Positions 27,357 through 35,823 are shown, numbered from the stretch's first letter. The stretch: DNA of 64,000 nucleotides from Plantactinospora endophytica (GCF_016862915.1 NZ_BONW01000004.1:186001-250000); one strand, 5' to 3'. Made by a program: numbers and translations. Notes: a model not told the origin generated them from the letters alone.

Positions 27357-27993
27357 CTCTCTTTTTCTCTCGCTGCTTCCTGGCGCTGTTCCACACCGAC
27401 TTGGCCGCGACGGCAACCGCGCCAGTGGCCATGATCGCTGCTGTCACCGGGTTGTCGATCTGTGGGCGCTCCTGCGACTGAGGTGGTTTCGGGGGAGCCG
27501 TGCCGGCAGATGTCGTTCCCGAAGGGCCGTGCTGCTGCCGAAAGTACTTCAGGACCGCCTTCCCGCCATCCTCGACCTGCTTCAAAGTGGATTCATGGTC
27601 CTCGGCCTTCTGCATCTGCTTGCGCCAGATGATGTCTGCTTTGCGGCCCCGTCGTCCAGCTTCGTCCAGGAGACGTTCACCCGGGGGCATCTCGGTGTCC
27701 TGCACCTCGTCGTCCGACGCTGAGCCGGGTGCAATCCGGTTCGAGTATGTGGTGAAGCGTGCTCTGGCCTCCGTCAACAGACGGGCTGTCCTGGCAGCCT
27801 TCTCGCCGGCGGTCCGGATATCGGTGATCGCTTCCTGCATCTGGGGATGGTCGCTGCCCGATGCTGCCTCGGAGTACCGCTGGCGAGCTTGTTTGGCGTC
27901 GGCTTCGGCGCGCATCGCGATGACCGCTGTGGCGGCGAGTCGTTCCCGCACCGCTTGCAGTTGAGCCACGATGTCGGCGATGGAGCTGGTCAT
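27340..27993 (-). CDS. Uncharacterised coiled-coil protein, second gene of a coupled trio
   Basis: 217 residues. A long amphipathic helical N-terminal half (ADIVAQLQAVRERLAATA... YSEAASGSDHPQMQEAITDI) suggests coiled coil and vaguely recalls DUF6244/WXG-like helical proteins. A Pro/Gln/Thr-rich linker (about 155-180) follows, then a hydrophobic stretch VTAAIMATGAVAVAAKSVW (about 182-200) and a highly basic tail. Its ATG overlaps the previous stop by 4 nt (ATGA), and its 3' end overlaps the next gene by 17 nt. It could be tail-anchored in the membrane. Function unknown. Confidence 0.62.
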   Translation of the reverse strand: MTSSIADIVAQLQAVRERLAATAVIAMRAEADAKQARQRYSEAASGSDHPQMQEAITDIRTAGEKAARTARLLTEARARFTTYSNRIAPGSASDDEVQDTEMPPGERLLDEAGRRGRKADIIWRKQMQKAEDHESTLKQVEDGGKAVLKYFRQQHGPSGTTSAGTAPPKPPQSQERPQIDNPVTAAIMATGAVAVAAKSVWNSARKQREKKRDDDQT

Positions 27994-28250
27994 CCGAGCG
28001 TCGCGAGGTAGGCGTCGGCGTGCTCAACTGCCGCGTCGATGCGGCGTACGGTCAGGTCGACCTCTCGGCCGAAGTCCTCCAGAATCTTCAAGCCGGCCTG
28101 GGCGTCGTCATCCCGGCTGTCGTGCACGGTGAGCCGGGCGAGCTGTTCTGCCTCAGCGGCCTCTGTGCCCACCGTGACCAGGATTTTCTTGGCTTCTTGT
28201 GCAGCCAGAGATCCCTGGCGGATCGTCCGCTTGACCTCGTCGATGTTCAC
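27990..28250 (-). CDS. Small helical protein of WXG100-like size, first gene of a coupled trio
   Basis: 86 residues, all helix by appearance. Two helical stretches (VKRTIRQGSLAAQEAKKILV and LKILEDFGREVDLTVRRIDA) flank a short polar turn. The size and hairpin shape recall WXG100/ESX secreted proteins, but there is no WXG motif, so this is only analogy. GTG 28250 has AGGGG 8 nt upstream. Its stop overlaps the next gene's start by 4 nt. The three genes form one transcription unit running leftward. Confidence 0.6.
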   Translation of the reverse strand: MNIDEVKRTIRQGSLAAQEAKKILVTVGTEAAEAEQLARLTVHDSRDDDAQAGLKILEDFGREVDLTVRRIDAAVEHADAYLATLG

Positions 28251-28552
28251 CGCGTCGCCCCTGATCAGACCAGGACGATTGCACACGCACGGGCGGCGGT
28301 CGCGCTGCCCTGGACAAGGGCGATGGGCTGTGCGTGTGTGCTTTCGGCTCCCTCGGTCCTGGGCATTCGGTGTCCTCCCCGGTCGCCAGACGACGGCGAT
28401 GCGCGCAGACACGTGGGAGGTGTCGGGTTACCGCCGCGTGGTCGATCGAACACTAACCGAAGGGACCGGCGAGAGCAGCCCCGGAAACGCAGTTCTCATT
28501 GCCTGAAAGACGGCGGACGCAGCCCCTGGCCAGGATTCCGGGCCGCTGTTGG
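28251..28552. other. Intergenic region upstream of the trio, nothing clear
   Basis: It holds the leader of the trio (leftward) and the 3' flank of the DUF397 gene. No strong promoter, palindrome or terminator was found. Open frames here are shadows. Confidence 0.4.
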
Positions 28553-28753
28553 TCAGCGCGGGTCGGCCTGGATGGTGGCGACGAAGCCGGACCAGGCCGG
28601 GCCCGTGAAGGCGAGGATCGGTCCGCCGAGGTCCTTTGAGTCGCGTACGGCCACAGCCCCGCCCGCGTACCGCACCTCGACGCAGGCGGCGTTGTTCGCG
28701 CTGCGGGACGACTTGAACCAGTCCCGTTCAGGAGTGTGCTCGATGGGGGTCAC
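28553..28753 (-). CDS. DUF397 protein
   Basis: 66 residues with the DUF397 signature: WFKSSRSANNAACVEVRY, then VAVRDSKDLGGPIL and a C-terminal Trp/Phe helix. In actinomycetes DUF397 proteins are coded next to an XRE-type DUF5753 regulator and act with it, often in developmental control (as with BldB/WhiJ-type pairs). The GTG start overlaps the stop of that regulator (GTGA), so both are made from one message. Confidence 0.9.
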   Translation of the reverse strand: MTPIEHTPERDWFKSSRSANNAACVEVRYAGGAVAVRDSKDLGGPILAFTGPAWSGFVATIQADPR

Positions 28754-29658
28754 GTCATCTCCTTGGCGATTCGCCGGATTAACGCCAGCGACTCGTCCGA
28801 GCTTAACGCGCGTTCCAACGTCTCCTCGAAGGTGATCACGTAGTCGGCTACCCGGCCCGACTGGTCGATGATGTCACTGGAGGTCAGGATCTCCTGCCAG
28901 ACCAGCTCGGGCAGCCGAGGCGAGGGGAAGGAGAGGATCTGGAACGGTCCACCCAGCGCGGGATAGGCGCCTGCGGTGAACGGCACGATCCTGATCTGGA
29001 TCTGCTCCGGCCGCTTGGTGACCAGCGTGGCGAGGTGTTGGAGCTGGTCCCGCATCACCGCCGGTCCGCCGACTTGCTGCCGAAGCACACCCTCGCCGAG
29101 CACGGCGATGAGGGTGAGCGCGTTATCCCCGGTCAGTCGCGTCTGCCGAGCCATCCGGACCGCAATCCGGCGGTTGACCTCGGTGAGCCGAACGTAGGTG
29201 TTGCCGCCACGCATGATCGCGCGGGCGTACGCCTCGGTCTGCAACAGGCCGTCGATCACGTCGCTCTGGTAGCTGCGGACATGGTCAGCGCCGGCTTCGT
29301 AGCCGAGGAACCGGAGGAACTCGGCGGGGAAAAGCTGGGAGTACTGGTGCCACCAGGCACGTTTGGTCGACGATTCCCGTAGCTGCTCAAGCTCTGCCGC
29401 GTCGTTGGGCTCGATCTCGTAGACCTGCACGAGCTGGGCCAGGCGGTCAGCGGGCAGCTTGACCTTGCCCGCTTCCACACCCGACACGTACGCCTGGGCG
29501 ATGCCCGTGGCCCGACCGGCCGCTACGGCGGTCATGCCCAGCTCCTCGCGTCGCTCGCGCAACCGGAGACCAAGCTCCCACGCCTGCACGGTCGGCGACT
29601 CCACCGGGCTCGGCTTCGACCGACGCGACCTTGACGCTCCAGACGACCCGGCGCTCAT
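28750..29658 (-). CDS. XRE-family regulator with DUF5753 effector domain
   Basis: 302 residues. HTH_XRE about 28-82 (LGLRLRERREELGMTAVAAG, then GIAQAYVSGVEAGKVKLPA), then the DUF5753 domain (about 110-290: YQSDVIDGLLQTEAYARAIM, IRIVPFTAGAYPALGGPF). It belongs to the WhiJ-like regulators of actinomycetes and is paired with a DUF397 protein by a 4-nt overlap. ATG 29658 has AGGAGG about 8 nt upstream. Palindromes over its own promoter (29712-29734) suggest autoregulation. Confidence 0.92.
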   Translation of the reverse strand: MSAGSSGASRSRRSKPSPVESPTVQAWELGLRLRERREELGMTAVAAGRATGIAQAYVSGVEAGKVKLPADRLAQLVQVYEIEPNDAAELEQLRESSTKRAWWHQYSQLFPAEFLRFLGYEAGADHVRSYQSDVIDGLLQTEAYARAIMRGGNTYVRLTEVNRRIAVRMARQTRLTGDNALTLIAVLGEGVLRQQVGGPAVMRDQLQHLATLVTKRPEQIQIRIVPFTAGAYPALGGPFQILSFPSPRLPELVWQEILTSSDIIDQSGRVADYVITFEETLERALSSDESLALIRRIAKEMT

Positions 29659-29691
29659 CACGACTCCTCCTGTCCACAACGATGATGGCAG

Positions 29692-29734
29692 ATAGTACGC
29701 GGAGAATCTCTTGACGTCATCCTCTTGATATCAA
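29692..29734 (-). promoter_or_regulatory. Promoter and palindromes upstream of the XRE/DUF397 pair
   Basis: On the minus strand, -10 TACTAT (29692-29697) and -35 ATGACG (29715-29720) are 17 bp apart. The palindrome TGACGTCA (29712-29719) overlaps the -35, and TTGATATCAA (29725-29734) lies just upstream. They are candidate operators for the XRE protein. Confidence 0.55.
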
Positions 29735-30020
29735 CGCGATCATCCTTAATCCTAGTCACTGCAGGTTGGTGATGACGTCGTCACAAGTTGCCCTGGAGGT
29801 ATTGGGTCGACATGGAGTCACTTCACCTGTCCGAAGCGGCCGGGACGGCCAGCTTGTACGGGTTGTCCGTCCCGGTTTCTGAGTCACGCCCTGCTGCCGT
29901 ACGTGTTGCTCGTGCTTGCGGTGGTGGGGCGGGGTGGCCCCGGTCTGGGGTGAGCGCGCCGGACTGTCCGGCCGGGGCCACCCGTCCACGTCCTGTTCTC
30001 GGAGAGGCTGGTGAGGGGTC
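29735..30020. other. Intergenic region before the DivIVA-like gene
   Basis: The left end is AT-richer and contains TGATGACGTCGTCA (29770-29783), a further GACGTC-centred site. The rest is Gly/Pro/Arg-coding-like shadow. No gene is called. Confidence 0.4.
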
Positions 30021-30347
30021 ATGCGTGCACTGCTCCGGTGGTCGTTCCGGCAGGAGGGGCGGGAGGGGCAGCCGCTGCGGCGGCTCGGTGCTTCCTACCG
30101 GTCGGCGAAGCGCCGGCCGTTGTTGCCGTCGCAGGTGCGGCTACGCCGGTTCACCCCGGTCGGCTTCGGTCGGCGGGGGATCGATCCGGACGAGGTGACC
30201 GAGTTCCTGGAGCAGGTCGCCGGTGACCTCGCCAGGGCGTACGCCGAGTTGGCCGGCGTCCGGGAGCAGAACGCCCGGATCAAGGACGCGTTGCGGCGGT
30301 GGCAGTCCCGGCAGGTGTCGACGGCGCACGGGTTGGCGCGGCGCTGA
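30021..30347 (+). CDS. Small DivIVA-domain protein
   Basis: 108 residues. After a basic N-terminus it carries a DivIVA-type motif FTPVGFGRRGIDPDEVTEFL (about 44-63) and a coiled coil (LEQVAGDLARAYAELAGVRE). DivIVA proteins bind membrane curvature and organise poles and septa. This short form lacks the usual extreme N-terminal position of the motif, so it is a relative and not the main polar-growth protein. GAGGGG precedes ATG 30021. Its stop overlaps the next start (TGATG), so the two are coupled. Confidence 0.78.
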   Translation: MRALLRWSFRQEGREGQPLRRLGASYRSAKRRPLLPSQVRLRRFTPVGFGRRGIDPDEVTEFLEQVAGDLARAYAELAGVREQNARIKDALRRWQSRQVSTAHGLARR

Positions 30348-32566
30348 TGGCCGAGACTGCGGTGGTGCAGTGCCGGTCGTGTGACGGCCTCTCCTTCACC
30401 CTCGACCCGTGCCGCTGCACCTACGGCGGCAACCGCCTCCTGATCGGCGAGAGCATCGGCGAAAGCGAGGCGGACCGGCGGACAGCGGGGAAGGCGTACC
30501 AGGACTGCCTGGAGTGTCAGGGGGTCGGCACGGTCGGCCGGCCCTGCCACGACTGCGGGCAGACCGGGCGGCGTCGCGCCCAACTCGTACTCACGATGGC
30601 GAACCTGGATACCGGGGCGGTGGCCTCGGCGAACGTCGTACCCGGGGTGGTGGAACCGGCGCCGTGGCCAGACGACGGCGGTGGGAGCTGGTATCTGCCG
30701 CTCGCCCCGCTGCTCCGCGACTTGGCCGCCGCCGTCGGCGTCGGCGCCGGCTCGTGGACGGACGTTCGCCAGCCCGGTGATCCGGACGGCCCGCTCGTCT
30801 TCCTGCCCCGCGCCTGGCGGCCGGAGCACTCCGCGTCGGCCCGCGAGACGCTGGAGGCCGAGGCCATCGCCGGGGAGAGCACCGAGGCGTGGCGGCTCTA
30901 TCTCGGCCGGTCAACGGTCGCGCCGCCCCGGGAGCCGGCGACCGAGCTGGGCCGGCTCTGCCGGCTGGCCGATCTGCTCTGCCTGGACCTGGTGGTCGAG
31001 GCCCGCCGCCTGATCGCCACCGACGGGCTGACCTGGGCGATCCGGTTCGAGGTGCCAGGCGGGCCGGTGCCGTCCGAGGCCCGGGGCTACGCCGACGACC
31101 TGACCACCGCGATCACCACCACGACAATCCTCGACGCCTGCTACGGCCTGGAGGAGCGCGGCCTGACCGCCCCCGCCCACCATGTCACCATCGGGCAGCC
31201 ACCACCCGACCCACCCACGATCGACCTGGACCAGCTAGAACGGCGGATCCTCGCCGACTGTCTCGACCTGGCGACCGGCAGCCCGACCGCCGGGGCGCAG
31301 GCGATCTGGCGGGACGGCCGCTGGTGGCACACCAGCCTGCGTACCGCCGGGACCTTGGAAACGCTCACTGAGTGGTCGACCGGGCAGATCTACAGCCGGC
31401 GTGCGACGAAACTGCGCCGGGGATGGCAGCCGCCGGCACCGTCGTGGCAGGACTCGCCCATCCCGTACGTCGACTGCCTCGACTGCGACCCGCACAGTCG
31501 ACTCCGGCGCTGCGACTGCCGACTCGGCACCGACCGCGCCGATCCCGACTGCCCGAAGTGTGCCGGCTCCGGCCGCAGCCCGTCACTGCTGCGCTGCCAC
31601 ACCTGCCGGGGCAGCCGCCGACTCCACTCAGAGGCGGCGATCACGATCACCGACCTCGCCGGCCGGGTCGTGCACCTCAGTTGGCGCGGCGACGCGTCCG
31701 GCTGGCGTACCGGTGAATTCGCCTGGCAGGACGACCCCGCCGACCACCAGGCCGATCATGCCGGACCCGGCGGCGACGGCCGGGCCGGGCCGGCGGGGGA
31801 GCAGACCTGGCGGACCGGCAATCAGGTGCTGGCACCGCACGTGGCAACCCATCCCGGCGGCAAGCCGCTGCACCAGCTTCCCGACCACTTCCGGCTCGCC
31901 GGCTGGGCCAACCACTTCGGGGTACGCCCGGAGGACCTGGTCGAACTCGACGGCGGCGGCAACCTCGACCACGGTCTCCGGAACGGCACCGTCACCCTGC
32001 ACCGGCCCGACGCCGACCCGCTCACCGAATACCTGCGCTGGGCCGCCCGGGGCCGACCCGGCGGCCGGCTCCTCGTCCTCGCCCGCCGACCCGACGTGCC
32101 ACCCCTGGCCGACCTGGTCCGGCTCGTCCTCGGGCTGCGCCTGAGCGTCACGATCACCCTTACCGATCACATCCGCAATGCCGGCGACCTCCGCCTCCTC
32201 CAGGGCGAAAGCTGGGACGTCACCGTCAACATCTCCAGTCGACTGCCCGCCCCGGCCGACCCGCCCACCCGATCCACCCCGGAAGCCGCGATCGCGCACT
32301 GCCTCGACTATCTCGAACTCGCCATCTCTGGCAACGTCCCCGACAACCCCGACCAGCCGATCCCAGTCCCGCAGACCCCGACCCCGATCGCGGTCGACGA
32401 CCCCGTACCCCTGCTCCGTCGGCTCGCCCACCACCACCCCGGACAACCCGTCGCCGTCCACTACGACGGCGTCACCTGTCAGGTGTGGCTCCGCGAACGC
32501 GACGACGTACGCCAGCTCGCCACCGCGCCCACCCTCCCCGCCGCCATCGGCGCCCTCGGTCTCTGA
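30347..32566 (+). CDS. Large uncharacterised protein with two DnaJ-type zinc clusters
   Basis: 739 residues, not recognised. Cluster 1 (about 9-70): CRSC, CRC, CLECQGVGTVGRPCHDCGQTG. Cluster 2 (about 375-430): CLDCDP, RRCDCRL, CPKCAGSG and CHTCRGS. CxxCxGxG spacing is that of the DnaJ zinc domain, but there is no J domain. Between and after the clusters lie large Trp/Pro-rich domains without known motifs. ATG 30347 overlaps the DivIVA-like stop. The last 88 nt overlap the convergent EamA gene. It is probably cytoplasmic, with no signal peptide or TM. Confidence 0.75.
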   Translation: MAETAVVQCRSCDGLSFTLDPCRCTYGGNRLLIGESIGESEADRRTAGKAYQDCLECQGVGTVGRPCHDCGQTGRRRAQLVLTMANLDTGAVASANVVPGVVEPAPWPDDGGGSWYLPLAPLLRDLAAAVGVGAGSWTDVRQPGDPDGPLVFLPRAWRPEHSASARETLEAEAIAGESTEAWRLYLGRSTVAPPREPATELGRLCRLADLLCLDLVVEARRLIATDGLTWAIRFEVPGGPVPSEARGYADDLTTAITTTTILDACYGLEERGLTAPAHHVTIGQPPPDPPTIDLDQLERRILADCLDLATGSPTAGAQAIWRDGRWWHTSLRTAGTLETLTEWSTGQIYSRRATKLRRGWQPPAPSWQDSPIPYVDCLDCDPHSRLRRCDCRLGTDRADPDCPKCAGSGRSPSLLRCHTCRGSRRLHSEAAITITDLAGRVVHLSWRGDASGWRTGEFAWQDDPADHQADHAGPGGDGRAGPAGEQTWRTGNQVLAPHVATHPGGKPLHQLPDHFRLAGWANHFGVRPEDLVELDGGGNLDHGLRNGTVTLHRPDADPLTEYLRWAARGRPGGRLLVLARRPDVPPLADLVRLVLGLRLSVTITLTDHIRNAGDLRLLQGESWDVTVNISSRLPAPADPPTRSTPEAAIAHCLDYLELAISGNVPDNPDQPIPVPQTPTPIAVDDPVPLLRRLAHHHPGQPVAVHYDGVTCQVWLRERDDVRQLATAPTLPAAIGALGL

Positions 32567-33432
32567 ACGGTGGTCGGTGCGGTGGCGTCGCGACGGGTTG
32601 CCAGCACCGAGCCGCCGAGGATCAGCGTGAACGCGGCGACGACCGGGACGGTGAGCGGCTCGCCGAGCAGCAGCACTCCGGCGACGACCGCTACCACCGG
32701 GTTCACGTACGTGAAGACCAGTGCCCGGCTGACGCCGACCTCGCGGATCAGCGCGGCGAAGATGACGAACGCCGCCGCCGTGCAGACCACGGCCAACCCG
32801 GCGAGGGCAGCCAGGACCCGGCCGCTGGGCAGCGCCGCCGGCCAACTCAACACTGCCGGTGGGGCATACACCAGCGCGGCTCCGCCGAGGCAGACGGCGG
32901 ACAACGGCAACACCGGTACGTCGGCCAGCCGGCGCGCCAGGATCAGCGGTGCGATCCCGTAGCAGAGGGCGGCGAGCAGCACCTCGACGATCGAGAGCAC
33001 GTTGCCGCCGCGCAGACCGGGCGCGGCCAGCACCGCCACCCCGGCGAGTCCGACGCCCAGACCCGCCCAGCGTCGCCTGCCCAGCCGCTCGACGTCACCG
33101 GCCAACCGCCCGACCAGTACGGCGATGATCGGCGACGCGGCGATCAGCAGGCCCGTCATCGAGCTGCTGATCTGCCGTTCGGCGTCGGTGAGCAGCCACC
33201 ACGGGACGATGATCTCAAGCGCCGCGAAGGCGGCCAGCGGTCGCCAGTGCCGGTGCAGTCCCCGGGCACCGCGTACGGCCAGCGGCAGCAGCACGGCGGC
33301 GCCCACCGCCGTCCGGACGAAGACCAGCACCGGTACCGGGACGCCGCCCTCCACGGCTACCTTGATCAGCAGATACGGAATGCCCCAGATCACACTCATC
33401 AGGGCGAAGAGCAGCCAACCCCGCCTCGTCAC
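32479..33432 (-). CDS. EamA/DMT-family metabolite exporter
   Basis: 317 residues with ten predicted helices in two EamA repeats (about 5-140 and 150-285). Signatures: MSVIWGIPYLLIKVAV, SSMTGLLIAASPIIAVL, and in repeat 2 ALVFTYVNPVVAVVAGVLLLGE. It exports small metabolites or amino acids; the substrate is unknown. GTG 33432 has GAGGAG upstream. The last about 30 residues are a non-family tail that overlaps the 3' end of the zinc-cluster gene. It lies 10 nt behind the DsbA-like gene, so the two form an operon. Confidence 0.88.
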   Translation of the reverse strand: MTRRGWLLFALMSVIWGIPYLLIKVAVEGGVPVPVLVFVRTAVGAAVLLPLAVRGARGLHRHWRPLAAFAALEIIVPWWLLTDAERQISSSMTGLLIAASPIIAVLVGRLAGDVERLGRRRWAGLGVGLAGVAVLAAPGLRGGNVLSIVEVLLAALCYGIAPLILARRLADVPVLPLSAVCLGGAALVYAPPAVLSWPAALPSGRVLAALAGLAVVCTAAAFVIFAALIREVGVSRALVFTYVNPVVAVVAGVLLLGEPLTVPVVAAFTLILGGSVLATRRDATAPTTVQRPRAPMAAGRVGAVASWRTSSRSRSHT

Positions 33433-33442
33433 CGCGCTCTCC

Positions 33443-34066
33443 TCAGTGGAATTCCGGGTCCCGGGTGCGGGTCCGCTTCAGTTCGAAGAAGCCGTCGGTG
33501 CCGGCGACCAGCAGCACACCGTCCCAGAGCCGGCCGGCTGCCTCACCGCGTGGGATCGGCGTCACCACCGGCCCGAAGAACGCGATCCGCCGACCGTCCG
33601 GCCCGGGTACGTGGATCACCGGCGTACCGACCTCCTCGCCGACCGGCTCCATCCCGGCCAGGTGGCTACGCCGGAGTTCCTCGTCGTACTCCGTCGAGTC
33701 GGCGGCGTCGGCGAGTTCGACCCCGAGCCCCACCTCGGTCAGCGCGGCGACGTAGAGGTCCCGGCCGATCGGCTGCCGGTCGTGGTGGTGCCGGGTGCCG
33801 AGGGCGGTGTAGAGCGGACCGAGCACCTCCGCGCCGTACTTCCGCTCGGCGGCGACGGCCACCCGGACCGGCCCCCAGCCGACCTCGAAGAGGTCGTGGT
33901 ACCGCTGCGGCAGGTCCGTCCGGCCCTCGTTGAGGACCGACAGGCTCATCACGTGGAACCGCACCTCGATCTTCCGCATCTGCTGGACCTCCAGCAGCCA
34001 GCGGGAGGTGATCCAGGCCCACGGGCAGATCGGGTCGAACCACATGTCGACGGAGGTCGGCGTCAT
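33443..34066 (-). CDS. DsbA-fold oxidoreductase, Rv2466c (mycothiol-dependent nitroreductase) type
   Basis: 207 residues, cytoplasmic. The active-site region MWFDPICPWAWITSRW resembles the Rv2466c family, followed by RFHVMSLSVLNEG and a thioredoxin-like end GTPVIHVPGPDGRRIAFFGP. The site is C-P-W-A, so only the first Cys (residue 14) is present. That suits a monothiol, mycothiol-using mechanism, not disulfide exchange. GAAGGGAT precedes ATG 34066. First gene of an operon with the EamA exporter and divergent from a MocR regulator. Confidence 0.82.
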   Translation of the reverse strand: MTPTSVDMWFDPICPWAWITSRWLLEVQQMRKIEVRFHVMSLSVLNEGRTDLPQRYHDLFEVGWGPVRVAVAAERKYGAEVLGPLYTALGTRHHHDRQPIGRDLYVAALTEVGLGVELADAADSTEYDEELRRSHLAGMEPVGEEVGTPVIHVPGPDGRRIAFFGPVVTPIPRGEAAGRLWDGVLLVAGTDGFFELKRTRTRDPEFH

Positions 34067-34117
34067 CGAGATCCCTTCGCAGAGGTTCGCTGTGCTGCCA
34101 GTGACGTTAGGTGGCAT

Positions 34118-34164
34118 ATTGGCTGTGCAGAAGCGCCAATTCTCGGCAAACTGATTGGGCCAAT
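34118..34164. promoter_or_regulatory. Four CCAAT half-sites between the DsbA-like and MocR genes
   Basis: ATTGGC (34118-34123) and GCCAAT (34135-34140) form an inverted pair. ATTGG-G-CCAAT (34154-34164) is a second, tight one just before the MocR start. MocR/PdxR regulators use similar ATTGG-type repeats, so this is the likely operator for both directions. Confidence 0.6.
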
Positions 34165-34175
34165 TGAGGGGGAAA

Positions 34176-35603
34176 GTGGAGGTCCACGTACGGCTGGTCG
34201 GCGGTGACGACCTGACCAGTCAGATCTACCGACAGTTACGGGAGGCCGTGCTCGACGGGCGACTGCGGCCGGGCGAGCGGCTGCCGCCCACCCGCGAGCT
34301 GGCGGAGCGGCTCGGGGTCGCCCGGAACACCGTGGCGGCGGCGTACGACCGGCTCACCGCGGAGGGCTTCCTGGTCGGCCGGGTCGGCTCCGGAACGTAC
34401 GTCGGCGATCGCCGGCTGATCGGCGAGGCGCGACCCCGGTCCGCCCCGGTCGGCCGAGGCGTCCGACCCCGTCCGATCTGGGACTCCGTCCCGGAGACGC
34501 CGCGACACCCCGCCCCGAGGTACGACTTCCGGGTCGGCGCCCCCGATCCGGCGCTGTTCCCGCTGGAGACCTGGCGGCGGCTCGTCGCCCGGCAACTCCG
34601 GGCCGCGACCGTCCGGTATCCGGCCTACACCGAGCCGGCCGGGCATCCCGAGTTGCGCGCGGCCCTCGCCCGGCACGTCGGCGTATCCCGATCGGTGCGG
34701 GCCGGCGCCGACGACGTCCTGGTCACCCAGGGCGCGCAGCAGGCGCTCGACCTGATCGGTCGGGTGCTGATCGAGCCGGGCGACCGGGTGGTGGTGGAGG
34801 AACCGGGCTATCCGCCGGCACGTCGCCTGTTCCAGACCCTCGGCGCCCGGGTCACCGGGGTACCGGTCGACGCGGAGGGACTCGTCGTCGCCGCGCTGCC
34901 GGCCGGCAGCCGGCTGGTCTACGTCACCCCGTCCCACCAGTTCCCGCTTGGCGTACCGATGTCGTTGGCCCGGCGTACCGCCCTGCTCGACTGGGCGGGG
35001 CGGCACGGCGCGGTGGTGGTCGAGGACGACTACGACAGCGAGTACCGGTTCGCCGGCCGCCCGCTGGAACCGTTGCAGAGCCTGGACCGGCACGGTCGGG
35101 TTGTCTACGTCGGTTCGTTCTCCAAGACCCTGCTGCCGATCCTGCGGGTCGGCTTCCTGGTCGCGCCGGCCTCGCTGCGGCCCGCGCTGCGCACCGCGCG
35201 GCAGCTCACCGACTGGCACGGCGACCTGACCACCCAGGGCGCGCTGGCCGAGTTCATCGACGAGGGCCTGCTGGCCCGGCACATCCGCCGGACCAGCCGG
35301 GAGTACGGGGCCCGCCGTGAACGCATCCTGGCCGCCCTGGCCGCGCACCTCGCCGGACGGCTGCACCCGGTGCCCTCGGCCGCCGGGCTCCACCTCGCCG
35401 TCCGGCCCGGCCCGGACCCGACCGGAGATCTGACCGCGGTGGCGGCGCGGGCCCGCGAGAACGGGGTCGCGGTGGAGGACCTGGCCCGCTACTGCGCCGA
35501 GCGGCCCGCGCAGCCCGGCCTGGTCATCGGGTACGGCGGCATCGCGCTGACCGACATCGACGAGGGAATCCGCCGCCTCGCCGCCGGGTTCGTCCAGCGG
35601 TAG
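34176..35603 (+). CDS. MocR/PdxR-type regulator (GntR HTH fused to aminotransferase domain)
   Basis: 475 residues. N-terminal GntR winged helix (about 10-75: LTSQIYRQLREAVLDGRLRP, LAERLGVARNTVAAAYDRL), then a fold-type I aminotransferase-like domain with PLP lysine in YVGSFSKTLLPILRVGF. Members sense PLP or amino compounds; some control pyridoxine synthesis, others neighbouring genes. GTG 34176 has GAGGGGG just upstream; TTG 34155 is an alternative. CCAAT repeats before it suggest control of itself and the divergent DsbA-EamA operon. Confidence 0.92.
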   Translation: MEVHVRLVGGDDLTSQIYRQLREAVLDGRLRPGERLPPTRELAERLGVARNTVAAAYDRLTAEGFLVGRVGSGTYVGDRRLIGEARPRSAPVGRGVRPRPIWDSVPETPRHPAPRYDFRVGAPDPALFPLETWRRLVARQLRAATVRYPAYTEPAGHPELRAALARHVGVSRSVRAGADDVLVTQGAQQALDLIGRVLIEPGDRVVVEEPGYPPARRLFQTLGARVTGVPVDAEGLVVAALPAGSRLVYVTPSHQFPLGVPMSLARRTALLDWAGRHGAVVVEDDYDSEYRFAGRPLEPLQSLDRHGRVVYVGSFSKTLLPILRVGFLVAPASLRPALRTARQLTDWHGDLTTQGALAEFIDEGLLARHIRRTSREYGARRERILAALAAHLAGRLHPVPSAAGLHLAVRPGPDPTGDLTAVAARARENGVAVEDLARYCAERPAQPGLVIGYGGIALTDIDEGIRRLAAGFVQR

Positions 35604-35738
35604 AACGGATCAGCAGCGGGCTGACCGGGCGACGTTCGGGGTGAGCACCTGGCTCTCGAACCACTCGGCGCGGGAAGCCGTCGACTTACTCGCCCGACTG
35701 GCCGCCGAGCGCGCGCCGGTCGGCTGAGCGCCCATGCC

Positions 35739-35782
35739 GAGCGGGCCCCTCCTGCCGCGATGTGCGGAGGAAGGGCCCGCTC
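35739..35782. terminator. Bidirectional terminator between MocR and xylanase genes
   Basis: GAGCGGGCCC (35739-35748) and GGGCCCGCTC (35773-35782) pair perfectly. Inside, TCC/GGA and CCGC/GCGG continue the stem with small bulges. It sits between convergent genes. Confidence 0.8.
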
Positions 35783-35823
35783 TCGACCGGGCGCCGCATC
35801 CGGCGGTCCGGTTCGCGCCGAGG

